Source: JBKHDT01 sp046541195
GTDB lineage: Bacteria; Pseudomonadota; Gammaproteobacteria; Halothiobacillales; Halothiobacillaceae
Assembly: GCA_046541195.1 (NCBI GenBank)
Contig: JBKHDT010000006.1
Coordinates: 1 to 64,000, forward strand
Direction: 5' to 3'
DNA: 64,000 bases
Below, piece by piece: positions 51,409 to 60,059 of this stretch; the first letter of the stretch is position 1; every line of letters starts with the position of its first letter. Under the pieces are notes generated by a model, which saw only the letters and a program-made list of their open reading frames with translations, did no database searches and had not been told where the DNA came from. The translations under genes were made by a program, and so were the position numbers.

Positions 51409-52191
51409 ATGAAGCTGAACTACGAAGAATACGGTGGCGGCTCGCCGATCATCATCCTGCACGGGCTGTTTGGCTCGCTGAGCAACTGGCGCGTGGTGGG
51501 GCAGGCGCTCTGCGACCACTACCGGGTCGTCAATGTCGACCTGCGCAACCACGGCCGGTCGCCGCACGTCCCGGGGCTTTCCTATGCCCAGATGGCCGAT
51601 GACGTGATCGAGCTGATGGATGACCTGGGGCTGGGCGATGCCCGGCTGATGGGGCACAGCCTGGGCGGCAAGCTCGGCATGTACCTGGCGGATCGCGATC
51701 CGGAGCGGGTCCGCAAGCTGGTGGTGGTCGACATCGCTCCGCGACGCTACCCACCCTGGCACCAGGATGTCTTTGACGCCCTGGAGGCGGTCGACCTGGA
51801 GCGGCTGCATTCGCGCCAGGAGGCCAAGCGGGCGATGGCCGAGCATGTGTTCGACTCGGCGGTGCGCGAGTTTCTCGCCATGAATCTCGAGCGACGGGAT
51901 GGACGCTGGCACTGGCGGTTCAACCTGCCCGAGCTCAAGGCGGCCTACGCACAGACCAGTGACATGCCGGCCCTGCATGGTTTTTACGCGGGCCCGGTGC
52001 TGTTTCTGCGCGGTGCCCAGTCTTCGTACATCACCGAGGAGGACGAACCGCTGCTGCGGCGTGACTTCCCCAAATCCTGCCTGGTGACGCTTGAGGGTGC
52101 GCAGCACTGGCCGCATATCGAGGCACCGGATGCCTTTCTCGCTGCGGTCCGCGCATTTTTTGCGCATGGCTGCCCGGATCAGCAGGGATGA
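51409..52191 (+). CDS. Alpha/beta hydrolase, YbfF-like esterase
   Basis: 260-aa hydrolase: oxyanion HGLFGS, VDLRNHGRSPH, nucleophile elbow GHSLGGKLG, acid residue in the FYAGPVLFLRGAQSSYI region and catalytic His in EGAQHWPHIE. Resembles E. coli YbfF (acyl-CoA/short-ester thioesterase). ATG 51409; TAGAAT at 51345-51350 is a candidate -10. Physiological substrate not evident. Confidence 0.88.
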   Translation: MKLNYEEYGGGSPIIILHGLFGSLSNWRVVGQALCDHYRVVNVDLRNHGRSPHVPGLSYAQMADDVIELMDDLGLGDARLMGHSLGGKLGMYLADRDPERVRKLVVVDIAPRRYPPWHQDVFDALEAVDLERLHSRQEAKRAMAEHVFDSAVREFLAMNLERRDGRWHWRFNLPELKAAYAQTSDMPALHGFYAGPVLFLRGAQSSYITEEDEPLLRRDFPKSCLVTLEGAQHWPHIEAPDAFLAAVRAFFAHGCPDQQG

Positions 52192-52305
52192 TCTGTCGGC
52201 TGGTCGCTTAAGGCAGCCTGTGCCGGTCAGGGGCCTTGAGACTGCATCCGGGGCTGATTCTGTTGGTGTTCCTTCGGACTTGCCGGGGCGGCGGCCCGGG
52301 GAATA

Positions 52306-53034
52306 TCACGGCGCCGGCGCCCCCGACTCCTCGTTCAGCGGCTCGATTGACAGGATGCTCGCCTGGCCCTCGGCGACACGAAACCGCAGGTTCCAGCCTG
52401 CCACGGCGATTCCGTATTCGCGTTTCGGGTCTTCATGCCAGGCAGGACGCGGGTCCAGTGCCAGGGTCTGCTCGATCAGGGTCACGGTCGCCGGGGGCAG
52501 GTCCGCTTTGCGCCGGGCCGGCAACGGAGCCCAGCAGACCGCCAGCTTAGGCTCCGGCCGCGTTTGGGCAAAGCCGCCCCGGGCATTGGGGCCGGGATCG
52601 TCGGCCCAGGGCAGATAGGGCTTCACGTCCAGGACCGGGGTCCCGTCAAGCAGGTCCACCCCTGCCAGGTGCAGCCGCACGCTGTCTGCGGCCAGTTCCA
52701 GCGATTCGAGGCGAACCAGCGACAGGCCGAGCGGGTTGGGTCGAAAGGATGAGCGGGTGGCAAAAACGCCCAGGCGCTCGTTGCCGCCCAGTCTCGGGGG
52801 GCGAACGGTGCGCCGCCTTGCCGGTGGATGCGCATGGAACTGCCAGACCAGCCAGAGATGGCTGAAGGATTCGATGCCCGTCCAGGCGGCGGGATGGTCA
52901 TGCGGCGGAGTCGGCACGAGGATGCCCGAGGCGGTCGGTACCAGCCCCGCCTGCCGCGGGATGCCGAACTTTTCCTGCCAGGGTGTCTGCAGGTAGCCGA
53001 TCGGTTCCAGGGTAAGCGGGCCAGGCGGCGTCAT
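52306..53034 (-). CDS. trmO: tRNA (N6-threonylcarbamoyladenosine37-N6)-methyltransferase TrmO
   Basis: 242-aa YaeB/TsaA family protein: PIGYLQTPWQEKFGIPRQ at the start, FSHLWLVWQFH, FATRSSFRPNPLGLSLV (SAM-binding beta-barrel) and a C-terminal DPRPAWHEDPKREYG segment. Methylates t6A37 of tRNA-Thr. Overlaps trmL by four bases, making a small tRNA-modification operon. Confidence 0.95.
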   Translation of the reverse strand: MTPPGPLTLEPIGYLQTPWQEKFGIPRQAGLVPTASGILVPTPPHDHPAAWTGIESFSHLWLVWQFHAHPPARRRTVRPPRLGGNERLGVFATRSSFRPNPLGLSLVRLESLELAADSVRLHLAGVDLLDGTPVLDVKPYLPWADDPGPNARGGFAQTRPEPKLAVCWAPLPARRKADLPPATVTLIEQTLALDPRPAWHEDPKREYGIAVAGWNLRFRVAEGQASILSIEPLNEESGAPAP

Positions 53035-53498
53035 GCCTTGGCCCCCGGGAAGTCGAGCTGGCGCCAGGCTTCGTAGAGACCGATGGCCACGGCATTCGAA
53101 AGATTCAGGCTGCGGCAGCCCGGGCGCATGGGCAGGCGCAATCGCTGTTCGGGCGGGAGTGACGCCAGTACGTCGGCTGGCAGGCCGCGGGTCTCCGGGC
53201 CAAACAGCAGCGCGTCGCCCGGTTGATAGGCCGGCTGGTCGTGGCGGGTCAGACCGCGCGTGCTGAAGGCGAACAGTCGGCCCGGTGCCAGAGCCTTGAG
53301 ACAGGGCTCCAGCCCCGGCCAGCGCGTCAGGTCGGCCAGCTCGTGGTAATCGAGCCCGGCGCGGCGCACGGCGCGGGCCTCCAGCGAGAATCCCAGCGGT
53401 TCGATCAGGTGCAGGCCGGCGCCGGCATTGGCGCAGAGCCGGATGATATTGCCGGTATTGGGCGGGATTTCCGGCTGGTACAGGATGACATTGAGCAT
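53031..53498 (-). CDS. trmL: tRNA (cytidine34/uridine34-2'-O)-methyltransferase TrmL
   Basis: 155-aa SPOUT enzyme (E. coli 157 aa). N-terminus MLNVILYQPEIPPNTGNIIR and trefoil-knot motifs LLFGPETRGLP and LRLPMRPGCRSLNLSNAVAI. Methylates the wobble ribose of tRNA-Leu. ATG 53498 chosen by alignment to the family; ATGs at 53507 and 53510 would add a few residues. Confidence 0.95.
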   Translation of the reverse strand: MLNVILYQPEIPPNTGNIIRLCANAGAGLHLIEPLGFSLEARAVRRAGLDYHELADLTRWPGLEPCLKALAPGRLFAFSTRGLTRHDQPAYQPGDALLFGPETRGLPADVLASLPPEQRLRLPMRPGCRSLNLSNAVAIGLYEAWRQLDFPGAKA

Positions 53499-53643
53499 GG
53501 CCTGCATCATGCCACCGGTCGCAGGGGTTGGGGAATCATCCGGCCCGGTGCCATGCTGTGGCACACTGCGGGCAAATGCATTTTGAGGCGGGTGGCCCGC
53601 CGCTGTGCGGGCCGGCCTGCATCCATGACACGAGGAGCGACAA

Positions 53644-54939
53644 ATGAAGGTACTGGTAATCGGTGGCGGCGGGCGCGAGCATGCCCTGGCCTGGAAGCTG
53701 GCGCAGTCTCCGCGGGTCGAGCGCGTTTACGTGGCACCGGGCAACCCGGGCACCGCCCGGGAGGCAAAGTGCGAGAACGTGGACATCGCGCCGACAGACA
53801 TTTCGGCCCTCTACCGCTTTGCCGGCGACCGGGGCGTCGACCTGACCGTGGTCGGACCGGAGGCGCCGCTGGTCGCCGGCGTGGTCGACACCTTCCGGGA
53901 CGGGGGGCTCAAGATATTCGGCCCCACCAAGGCCGCTGCGCAGCTTGAGGGGTCCAAGGCGTTTACCAAGGATTTCCTTGCCCGGCACCGGATCCCGACT
54001 GCCGAGTATGCCGTGTTCACCGAGCTCAACCCCGCGCTGGACTACCTTCGTGGCCGTGATCTGCCGATTGTCGTCAAGGCGGACGGCCTGGCTGCGGGCA
54101 AGGGGGTGGTGGTCGCGCAGACCATGGATCAGGCCCAGGCGGCCGTGCGCGACATGCTCGGCGGGCAGTTTGGCCACGCCGGTGCACGGATCGTGATCGA
54201 GGATTTCCTGCCCGGCGAGGAGGCAAGCTTCATCGTCATGGTCGACGGCAACGATATCCTGCCGATGGCGACCAGCCAGGACCACAAGGCCCGGGATGCC
54301 GGCGACACCGGACCCAATACCGGCGGCATGGGCGCCTACTCGCCTGCCCCCGTGGTCACTGCCGAAGTGGCCGACCGGGTCATGCGGGAAATCATCGAGC
54401 CGACCGTGCACGGCATGGCCATGGAAGGTATGCCGTACACCGGGTTCCTCTACGCGGGGCTGATGATCGCCCCGGACGGGACGCCGAAGGTGCTCGAGTA
54501 CAACTGCCGTTTTGGCGATCCGGAAACCCAGCCGATCATGATGCGCCTGAAATCCGATCTTGTGGAGTTGATTGCCCTGGCGGTGGACGGGCAGCTTGAG
54601 CAGGCCACGATCGCCTGGGACAGCCGGACCGCGCTTGGCGTGGTGCTGGCGGCCGAGGGCTATCCGGGCACGGTGCGCAAGGGCGATCCGATCGAGGGAC
54701 TGGATTCGGTGCCCGGTGACGGGGACGTCAAGGTGTTTCATGCCGGCACGGCCCGGGGCGGGGACGGCACCGTCATCACCAGCGGCGGGCGGGTCCTGTG
54801 CGTCACCGCACTGGGCAGCACGGTGGCGGAGGCCCAGCGGCAGGCTTATGCCGGATGTGACCGGATTCACTGGGACGGCATGTTCTGCCGCCGAGACATA
54901 GGCTGGCGGGCGCTGGAACGCGCAGGCGGGGCGGGTTGA
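53644..54939 (+). CDS. purD: Phosphoribosylamine-glycine ligase
   Basis: 431-aa ATP-grasp enzyme of purine synthesis. N-terminal MKVLVIGGGGREHALAWKLA, ATP-grasp core VVKADGLAAGKGVV and MGAYSPAP, C-terminal EYNCRFGDPETQ. ATG 53644 follows GAGGAG. purH is not adjacent. Convergent with rho across an intrinsic terminator. Confidence 0.97.
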   Translation: MKVLVIGGGGREHALAWKLAQSPRVERVYVAPGNPGTAREAKCENVDIAPTDISALYRFAGDRGVDLTVVGPEAPLVAGVVDTFRDGGLKIFGPTKAAAQLEGSKAFTKDFLARHRIPTAEYAVFTELNPALDYLRGRDLPIVVKADGLAAGKGVVVAQTMDQAQAAVRDMLGGQFGHAGARIVIEDFLPGEEASFIVMVDGNDILPMATSQDHKARDAGDTGPNTGGMGAYSPAPVVTAEVADRVMREIIEPTVHGMAMEGMPYTGFLYAGLMIAPDGTPKVLEYNCRFGDPETQPIMMRLKSDLVELIALAVDGQLEQATIAWDSRTALGVVLAAEGYPGTVRKGDPIEGLDSVPGDGDVKVFHAGTARGGDGTVITSGGRVLCVTALGSTVAEAQRQAYAGCDRIHWDGMFCRRDIGWRALERAGGAG

Positions 54940-54970
54940 TCCGGTTTTGCGCGCCATGCGTCAGGAAAGC

Positions 54971-55000
54971 GAAAAAGGCGGCCATTGGCCGCCTTTTTTC
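54971..55000. terminator. Bidirectional intrinsic terminator between purD and rho
   Basis: AAAAAGGCGGCC-ATT-GGCCGCCTTTTTT: a 7-bp GC stem with three-base loop, A tract before and T tract after, so it can stop transcription from both sides. It serves purD directly; the rho stop is 140 bp further. Confidence 0.9.
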
Positions 55001-55139
55001 CGTTCGTCCGGGCTGATCGAACGCCTGGGCAAGCTCTGCGCGAAGCCTTGCATGGCTTCGCGGGCTTGCGCGCGCTGTAACGCAAGGGATCGTGACACGT
55101 CCGGCGGCCGGCCCGGCCCCCGGTCGACCGCCGCGTTGC

Positions 55140-56399
55140 TCAGCCGCGGCGCATGGAGTCGTAGAAGTCGTTGTTGACCTTGGTCGCCTGCAGCTTGTCC
55201 AGCATGAACTCCATCGCCTCCAGCTCGCCCATCGGGTGCAGGAACTTGCGCAGAATCCACATCTTCTGCAGCTCTTCGGGATCCGTGAGCAGCTCCTCGC
55301 GGCGGGTGCCGGAGCGATTGATGTTGATGGCCGGGTAGACCCGCTTCTCGGCAATGCGCCGGTCCAGGTGCAGCTCCATGTTGCCGGTGCCCTTGAACTC
55401 CTCGTAGATCACCTCGTCCATCTTGGAGCCGGTGTCGATCAGGGCGGTGGCGAGGATCGTCAGGCTGCCGCCTTCCTCGATGTTCCGGGCCGCCCCGAAG
55501 AATCGCTTCGGACGATGCAGGGCATTGGCGTCGACGCCGCCGGTCAGCACCTTGCCCGAGGAGGGAATCACCGTGTTGTACGCACGGGCCAGCCGGGTGA
55601 TCGAGTCGAGCAGGATCACCACGTCCATCTTGTGCTCCACCAGCCGCTTGGCCTTCTCGATGACCATCTCGGCCACCTGGACATGCCGCTGGGCCGGCTC
55701 GTCGAAGGTTGAGGCCACCACCTCGCCGCGCACCGTGCGCTGCATTTCGGTCACTTCCTCCGGCCGCTCGTCGATCAGCAGGACGATGACATAGCACTCG
55801 GGGTGGTTGGTGGTGATGCTCTGGGCAATATTCTGGAGCATCATGGTCTTGCCGGCCTTGGGTGGCGAGACGATCAGGCCGCGCTGGCCCTTGCCGACCG
55901 GGGCCACGATGTCGATGATCCGCGCAGTCAGGTCTTCCGTGGAGCCGTTGCCCCGCTCCATCCGCATGCGCTGATCGGCATGCAGGGGCGTGAGATTCTC
56001 GAAGGGGACCTTGTTCCGGGATGCCTCGGGCGGCTCGAAGTTGATCTTGTCGATCTTCAGCAGCGCAAAGTAGCGCTCGCTGTCCTTCGGCGGGCGAATG
56101 GTGCCGGAGATGGTATCGCCCGTGCGGAGGTTGAAACGTCGTATCTGGCTGGGCGAGACGTAGATGTCGTCCGGTCCGGCCAGGTACGAGGCATCCGCCC
56201 CGCGCAGGAACCCGAAGCCATCCGACAGAATCTCCAGCACACCATCCCCGTAGATCGACTCGCCGCTGCGGGCGTGGGCCTTGAGAATGGCGAAGATGAC
56301 ATCTTGTTTTCTGGCCCGGCCGACGTTGTCGATGCCCAGGCTTTCCGCCAGATCGATCAGCTCGACGGCAGGCTTTCTTTTGAGTTCGGTGAGATTCAT
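55140..56399 (-). CDS. rho: Transcription termination factor Rho
   Basis: 419 aa, the same length as E. coli Rho. N-terminal MNLTELKRKPAVELIDLAE helical domain; RNA-binding OB domain (DGFGFLRGADASYLAGPDDIYV); Walker A PPKAGKT; Walker B VILLDSITRLARAYN; Q/R-loop GGVDANALHRPKRFFGAARN. ATG 56399 is chosen; the open frame to 56579 is leader. A rho-trxA neighbourhood is typical of Gammaproteobacteria. Confidence 0.98.
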   Translation of the reverse strand: MNLTELKRKPAVELIDLAESLGIDNVGRARKQDVIFAILKAHARSGESIYGDGVLEILSDGFGFLRGADASYLAGPDDIYVSPSQIRRFNLRTGDTISGTIRPPKDSERYFALLKIDKINFEPPEASRNKVPFENLTPLHADQRMRMERGNGSTEDLTARIIDIVAPVGKGQRGLIVSPPKAGKTMMLQNIAQSITTNHPECYVIVLLIDERPEEVTEMQRTVRGEVVASTFDEPAQRHVQVAEMVIEKAKRLVEHKMDVVILLDSITRLARAYNTVIPSSGKVLTGGVDANALHRPKRFFGAARNIEEGGSLTILATALIDTGSKMDEVIYEEFKGTGNMELHLDRRIAEKRVYPAININRSGTRREELLTDPEELQKMWILRKFLHPMGELEAMEFMLDKLQATKVNNDFYDSMRRG

Positions 56400-56615
56400 G
56401 CAGTCTGGGGGCGAGAGTTGACAGGATCTGGTTATGTAGGACGATTCCCGGGGTGGGAAGGTGCGTCTGACCCGAGTCCCGTTGGGTACGGGCAATCCGG
56501 GCTGGGGAGGGAATCCGCTGATAATGCCACGCCATGCCGGCTGGCGACAAGTGTTTTTTGGACCCGGGGGTTCTGGCATGGCCCGGGTCCGGCGCCGCGT
56601 TCGTTGCGGACGGCC

Positions 56616-56942
56616 TCAGATGCTGCTGTCGATGAACGCGGTCAGCTGGGACTTGGAGAGTGCGCCGACCTTGGTTCCCTCGGCCTTGCCGTTCTTGAAC
56701 AGCATCAGGGTCGGGATGCCGCGGATTCCGTGCTCCCGCGGGGTTTCCGGGTTTTCGTCGATATTCAGCTTGGCGACCTTGACCCGGCCGTCATACTCGG
56801 CAGCCACTTCCTCAAGGATCGGGCCGATCATCCGGCAGGGGCCGCACCACTCCGCCCAGTAATCCACGAGTACCGGCAGATCGCTCTGCAGCACTTGCGC
56901 TTCGAAGGTGGCGTCGGTGAGGTAAACGATTTTGTCGCTCAC
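56616..56942 (-). CDS. trxA: Thioredoxin
   Basis: 108-aa thioredoxin (E. coli TrxA 109 aa) with active site WCGPC and cis-Pro in RGIPTLMLF. GTG 56942 follows GGGAG at 7 nt. Divergently arranged from oxyR with 117 bp between the starts, so regulation by OxyR is plausible. Confidence 0.97.
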   Translation of the reverse strand: MSDKIVYLTDATFEAQVLQSDLPVLVDYWAEWCGPCRMIGPILEEVAAEYDGRVKVAKLNIDENPETPREHGIRGIPTLMLFKNGKAEGTKVGALSKSQLTAFIDSSI

Positions 56943-57059
56943 GGGTGTTCTCCCAATGGAAAATATCATGAATCACCGCCCGGCATCCGGGCGTATCCTC
57001 TTGGATTGTCGACCGTCGAATGACGCATTGCAAGCATCAACCGCAGGATGAAGCCGCCC

Positions 57060-57998
57060 ATGACGCTGACCGAACTCAGATACCTTGTGGCCGTGGCGCG
57101 GGAGCGCCACTTTGGCCGTGCCGCCGAGGCCTGCTTCATCAGCCAGCCGACCTTGAGTGTCGGGATCAAGAGGCTGGAGGAGGAGCTGGGCCTGCGGATC
57201 TTCGAGCGGGCCAGCCGCACCGAGGTGCAGATCACGCCCGCCGGTGAAAAGCTGATCGAGCAGGCGCAGCGCGTGCTGGACGAGGCCGAGCGACTCAGGG
57301 AGATGGCCAACGCGGCCAAGGACCCGCTGGTCGGCTCCCTGCGCCTCGGGGTGATCTACACCATCGGTCCCTACCTTCTGCCGCGGCTCATTCCTGCGCT
57401 GCACCGCAGGGCGCCGGACATGCCCCTGCTGATCGAGGAAGGCTTCACGGCGGCACTGACCGGCAAGTTGTCCAGGGGGGAGCTGGATGCGGTGATCCTT
57501 TCGCTGCCCTTCGCGGCCCTGGGCGTGGCCGTGCTGCCGGTCTATCGCGAGCCATTCGTGCTGGCGGCTCCGGCGGCGCACCCGCTGGCCACCGAGTCGC
57601 CGCTGGATGTCTCCCGGCTCGATCCCGCGGAAATGCTCATGCTCGGCCCGGGCCACTGCTTTAGGGACCAGGTACTCGCGATCTGTCCGGAGTGCGCGCG
57701 GACCACGGGTGAGGGCCGGCTGCAGCGCACACTGGAAGGTGGATCGCTGGAAACCATCCGGATGATGGTCGCATCCGGCTCCGGCGTGACCGTTCTGCCC
57801 TGCGGGTCGGCCTCGGGTGCCGCCGGGGCCGCCAATGGACTGGTGACCTACCGGCCTTTCGTCGAGCCGGCCCCTTCCCGGGATGTGGCCGTGGTTTTCC
57901 GGCGGCGCTACGTGCGCCGGGAGGCGATTGACCTGTTGGCCGAGGTCATTCGGGAGAGTCGGCCCGACTGTGCCGGGGCGATTGCCTGTTCGGCCTGA
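57060..57998 (+). CDS. oxyR: Hydrogen-peroxide-sensing LysR regulator OxyR
   Basis: 312-aa LTTR with N-terminal HTH (HFGRAAEACFISQPTLSVGI) and the redox pair Cys200 (GPGHCFRDQ) and Cys209 (ICPEC), spaced exactly as E. coli Cys199/Cys208. Peroxide forms a disulfide that switches promoter contacts. ATG 57060 matches the family N-terminus; ATG 57048 adds four residues. The C-terminus is slightly longer than E. coli OxyR (305 aa). Confidence 0.94.
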   Translation: MTLTELRYLVAVARERHFGRAAEACFISQPTLSVGIKRLEEELGLRIFERASRTEVQITPAGEKLIEQAQRVLDEAERLREMANAAKDPLVGSLRLGVIYTIGPYLLPRLIPALHRRAPDMPLLIEEGFTAALTGKLSRGELDAVILSLPFAALGVAVLPVYREPFVLAAPAAHPLATESPLDVSRLDPAEMLMLGPGHCFRDQVLAICPECARTTGEGRLQRTLEGGSLETIRMMVASGSGVTVLPCGSASGAAGAANGLVTYRPFVEPAPSRDVAVVFRRRYVRREAIDLLAEVIRESRPDCAGAIACSA

Positions 57999-58023
57999 TC
58001 GGGCGCCGGCTGTGGCAGCCGGT

Positions 58024-58524
58024 TCATATGAGCATGACGTTCTCTGCCTGGGGTCCCTTGCGCCCTTCGCCAATCTGGTAGCTGACGCGTTGTCCCTCGA
58101 CCAGTGCTTCCGGGCCGAGTTCGTCGTCGATGGCTCGAAAGTGCACGAACAGGTCCTCGCCGTTTTCCCGCACGATAAAGCCGAACCCCTTGTCCACGTT
58201 GAACCACTTGACCGTGCCGGTTTCCTGCCGGCCCAGCGCGGCGGCGGCCGCTGGCGTCTCCTCCGGATCGGCAGGGCTGGTCCCGGTCATGGCGTGCGCG
58301 GGGGGTGTGATCGCACCCTGGGGCACCGGCCGGGGGCGCGCAAAGGCGAGCACGAGCAGGAAGGCGACGGCGAGTACGATGAACGTGGCGCCCGCACGGG
58401 CCAGCGGCCCGCTGCCTGCGAGTACGTTCTGGATCATCGTGACCGCCAGTGCGGTCAGCAGCGCCAGGCCAAGGGCGACAAAGATATGCGTGCCGGTCAA
58501 TGCGTGGTTTGTGTCGGTTTTCAT
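58024..58524 (-). CDS. Membrane-anchored cold-shock-domain protein
   Basis: 166-aa protein. Two TM helices at about 14-36 and 42-62, a Pro/Ala linker to 98, then a full cold-shock domain (100-166) with RNP1 KGFGFI at 112-117 and RNP2 DLFVHF at 124-129. The start of the domain (TGTVKWFNVDKGFGF) is canonical. CSDs bind single-stranded RNA/DNA; the anchor would hold it at the inner membrane facing the cytoplasm. Topology (TM first, CSD last) is opposite to the better known CSD-DUF1294 fusions. Function unknown. Confidence 0.88.
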   Translation of the reverse strand: MKTDTNHALTGTHIFVALGLALLTALAVTMIQNVLAGSGPLARAGATFIVLAVAFLLVLAFARPRPVPQGAITPPAHAMTGTSPADPEETPAAAAALGRQETGTVKWFNVDKGFGFIVRENGEDLFVHFRAIDDELGPEALVEGQRVSYQIGEGRKGPQAENVMLI

Positions 58525-58947
58525 GGATCTTGATGTTCTGGTGTCTGGTCGGGGTCAAGGGTACGCCGGGACAAGGTCGGCCGGCGGTCTTGCGTCGAGT
58601 TGCCATCGCCGGTCATGCGCTCTCAGGCTTCGGGACTCGTCTGCCGCCCGGCCGGGCCCGCGGCGGTTTTGCCGGTCGTTGCCGGCTCGCGGCCACGGTG
58701 CCGTTCGCATTCAGGCGTTCACGGAACCGTCATCCGGCGGCCCGGCATTCTACATGCCCCGGGACATAATCGCTTCGCCGTGCCGGGGTCCGGTGGATTT
58801 GACCCTGCTCTGGCGAGGTTGAAGCAAAGCCGGTATCTTCACTGCTCGGAGGGCTTTCGCGTGCCACGCACCCGGGGCGCCGATGGGTCCCGGAACCCGT
58901 CGGCGCCCGAAAAAGTCCCCGGGGCGGCGTGTTCCTTCGGGAAGATC

Positions 58948-58990
58948 TGCACGAAAGCAAGGATTCCCGTGCAGGGCATGGATGCCCGGA
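58948..58990 (+). repeat. GCACGA-type double hairpin (copy 4)
   Basis: TGCACGA, 13 nt, CGTGC, then AGGGCATGGATGCCC (a GGGCAT/ATGCCC hairpin). Same element order as the minus strand of 3284-3334. Confidence 0.5.
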
Positions 58991-59054
58991 TGCATCATGG
59001 TGCAGGCCATCGGAGCGCACAGCCCGGGCCGGGCATCGATTGGCCCGGGTGTTG

Positions 59055-59090
59055 CTGCACGAGTCGCGGAAGGCCCCGTGCAGTGTTTTT
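59055..59090 (+). terminator. Terminator-like hairpin 34 bp upstream of speE
   Basis: CTGCACG and CGTGCAG form a 7-bp stem around a 16-nt loop, followed at once by TGTTTTTTAA. It lies in the probable speE leader, so it is either the end of an upstream transcript or an attenuator. Confidence 0.55.
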
Positions 59091-59123
59091 TAATCGAGAA
59101 TTGTTCTGGGGTGTGACCGATCT

Positions 59124-59984
59124 ATGTCAAGGCTGGAAGGGGACTGGAAGTTCGAGGTGGTGGACGAGATGGGCGCGGCCTTCGGGCTGAAGGTGCGCGG
59201 CAAGCTGCATGACGAGCAGACGCCCTGGCAGCACCTGGAGGTCTTCGAAACCGAGCGCTGGGGCAACCTGATGGTGCTCGACGAGGTATTCATGCTCTCC
59301 TCGCTGGAGAATTTCCTTTACCACGAGATGATGGCGCACCCGGCGATGTTCACGCACCCGGACCCGAAGCGGGTGGTGATCATTGGCGGGGGGGATTGCG
59401 GCACGCTGCGCGAGGTGCTCAAGCACCCCGGGGTTGAGTCGGTGATCCAGGTCGATATCGACGAGGCGGTGACCCGCGCGTCGGAGCGATTCTTTCCGGA
59501 GTTGTGCGACGCCAACGATGATGCCCGCGCAACCTTGCTTTTCGACGACGGGATCAAGTGGATGCGCGCGGCGGAATCCGGCAGCGTGGACATCATCATC
59601 GTGGACTCCACCGACCCCATCGGGCCGGGCACGGGGTTGTTTGGTCCCGATTTCATCGCGGACTGTCACCGCGTTCTCGGCGAAGGGGGCATCATGGTTG
59701 GTCAGAGCGAATCCCCCTTCTACCACCTGGAACTCATGAAGAACTATCACCGGGCGATGATTGCAGCAGGCTTTGGCGCGCGCCGTTCGCTGCTGTTCCC
59801 GCAGCCGGTGTATCCCGGCGGTTCGATCACCTGCACCCTGGCCAGCAAGGGGCTTTCCCTGGATGAGTTCCGTTTTGCCGACGCGGCCGCCAAGCCTTTC
59901 GTGACGCGCTATTACAATGCCGAGATCCATCGCGGCGCGCTGGCTCAGCCGGAGTTCATGAAGGCGGCCCTGAGCAGCCTGTGA
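59124..59984 (+). CDS. speE: Spermidine synthase
   Basis: 286-aa aminopropyltransferase (E. coli SpeE 288 aa) making spermidine from putrescine and decarboxylated SAM. YHEMMAHPAMFTHP, GGGDCGTLREVLKH (SAM pocket) and DSTDPIGPG with catalytic Asp are intact; QPVYPGG closes the site. ATG 59124. speD is not adjacent. Confidence 0.96.
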   Translation: MSRLEGDWKFEVVDEMGAAFGLKVRGKLHDEQTPWQHLEVFETERWGNLMVLDEVFMLSSLENFLYHEMMAHPAMFTHPDPKRVVIIGGGDCGTLREVLKHPGVESVIQVDIDEAVTRASERFFPELCDANDDARATLLFDDGIKWMRAAESGSVDIIIVDSTDPIGPGTGLFGPDFIADCHRVLGEGGIMVGQSESPFYHLELMKNYHRAMIAAGFGARRSLLFPQPVYPGGSITCTLASKGLSLDEFRFADAAAKPFVTRYYNAEIHRGALAQPEFMKAALSSL

Positions 59985-60059
59985 GTCGGGGCGGTCCCGT
60001 CGCTTCCGGGCCGGTTTTCACGTAAAATCACGCGCTTGTTTCTGATCGGGGATGGGCGC

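Larger units (their letters stand above)
58525..59123. other. 599-bp non-coding region before speE
   Basis: No supported gene; the longest ORF (58600-59190) overlaps the speE start and lacks protein-like features. Contains a GCACGA-type double hairpin (58948-58990) and a terminator-like hairpin (59055-59090). The first 400 bp hold nothing I recognise. Confidence 0.5.

Noticed and set aside
58600..59190. 196-aa ORF before speE
   Set aside because: Overlaps the speE start in another frame, crosses two hairpins, and has no protein-like features.
60012..60030. Possible parS site (TTTTCACGTAAAA) upstream of mnmG
   Set aside because: Only about 10-11 of 16 positions fit the usual TGTTTCACGTGAAACA consensus and it is not a clean palindrome; no other candidate was found.
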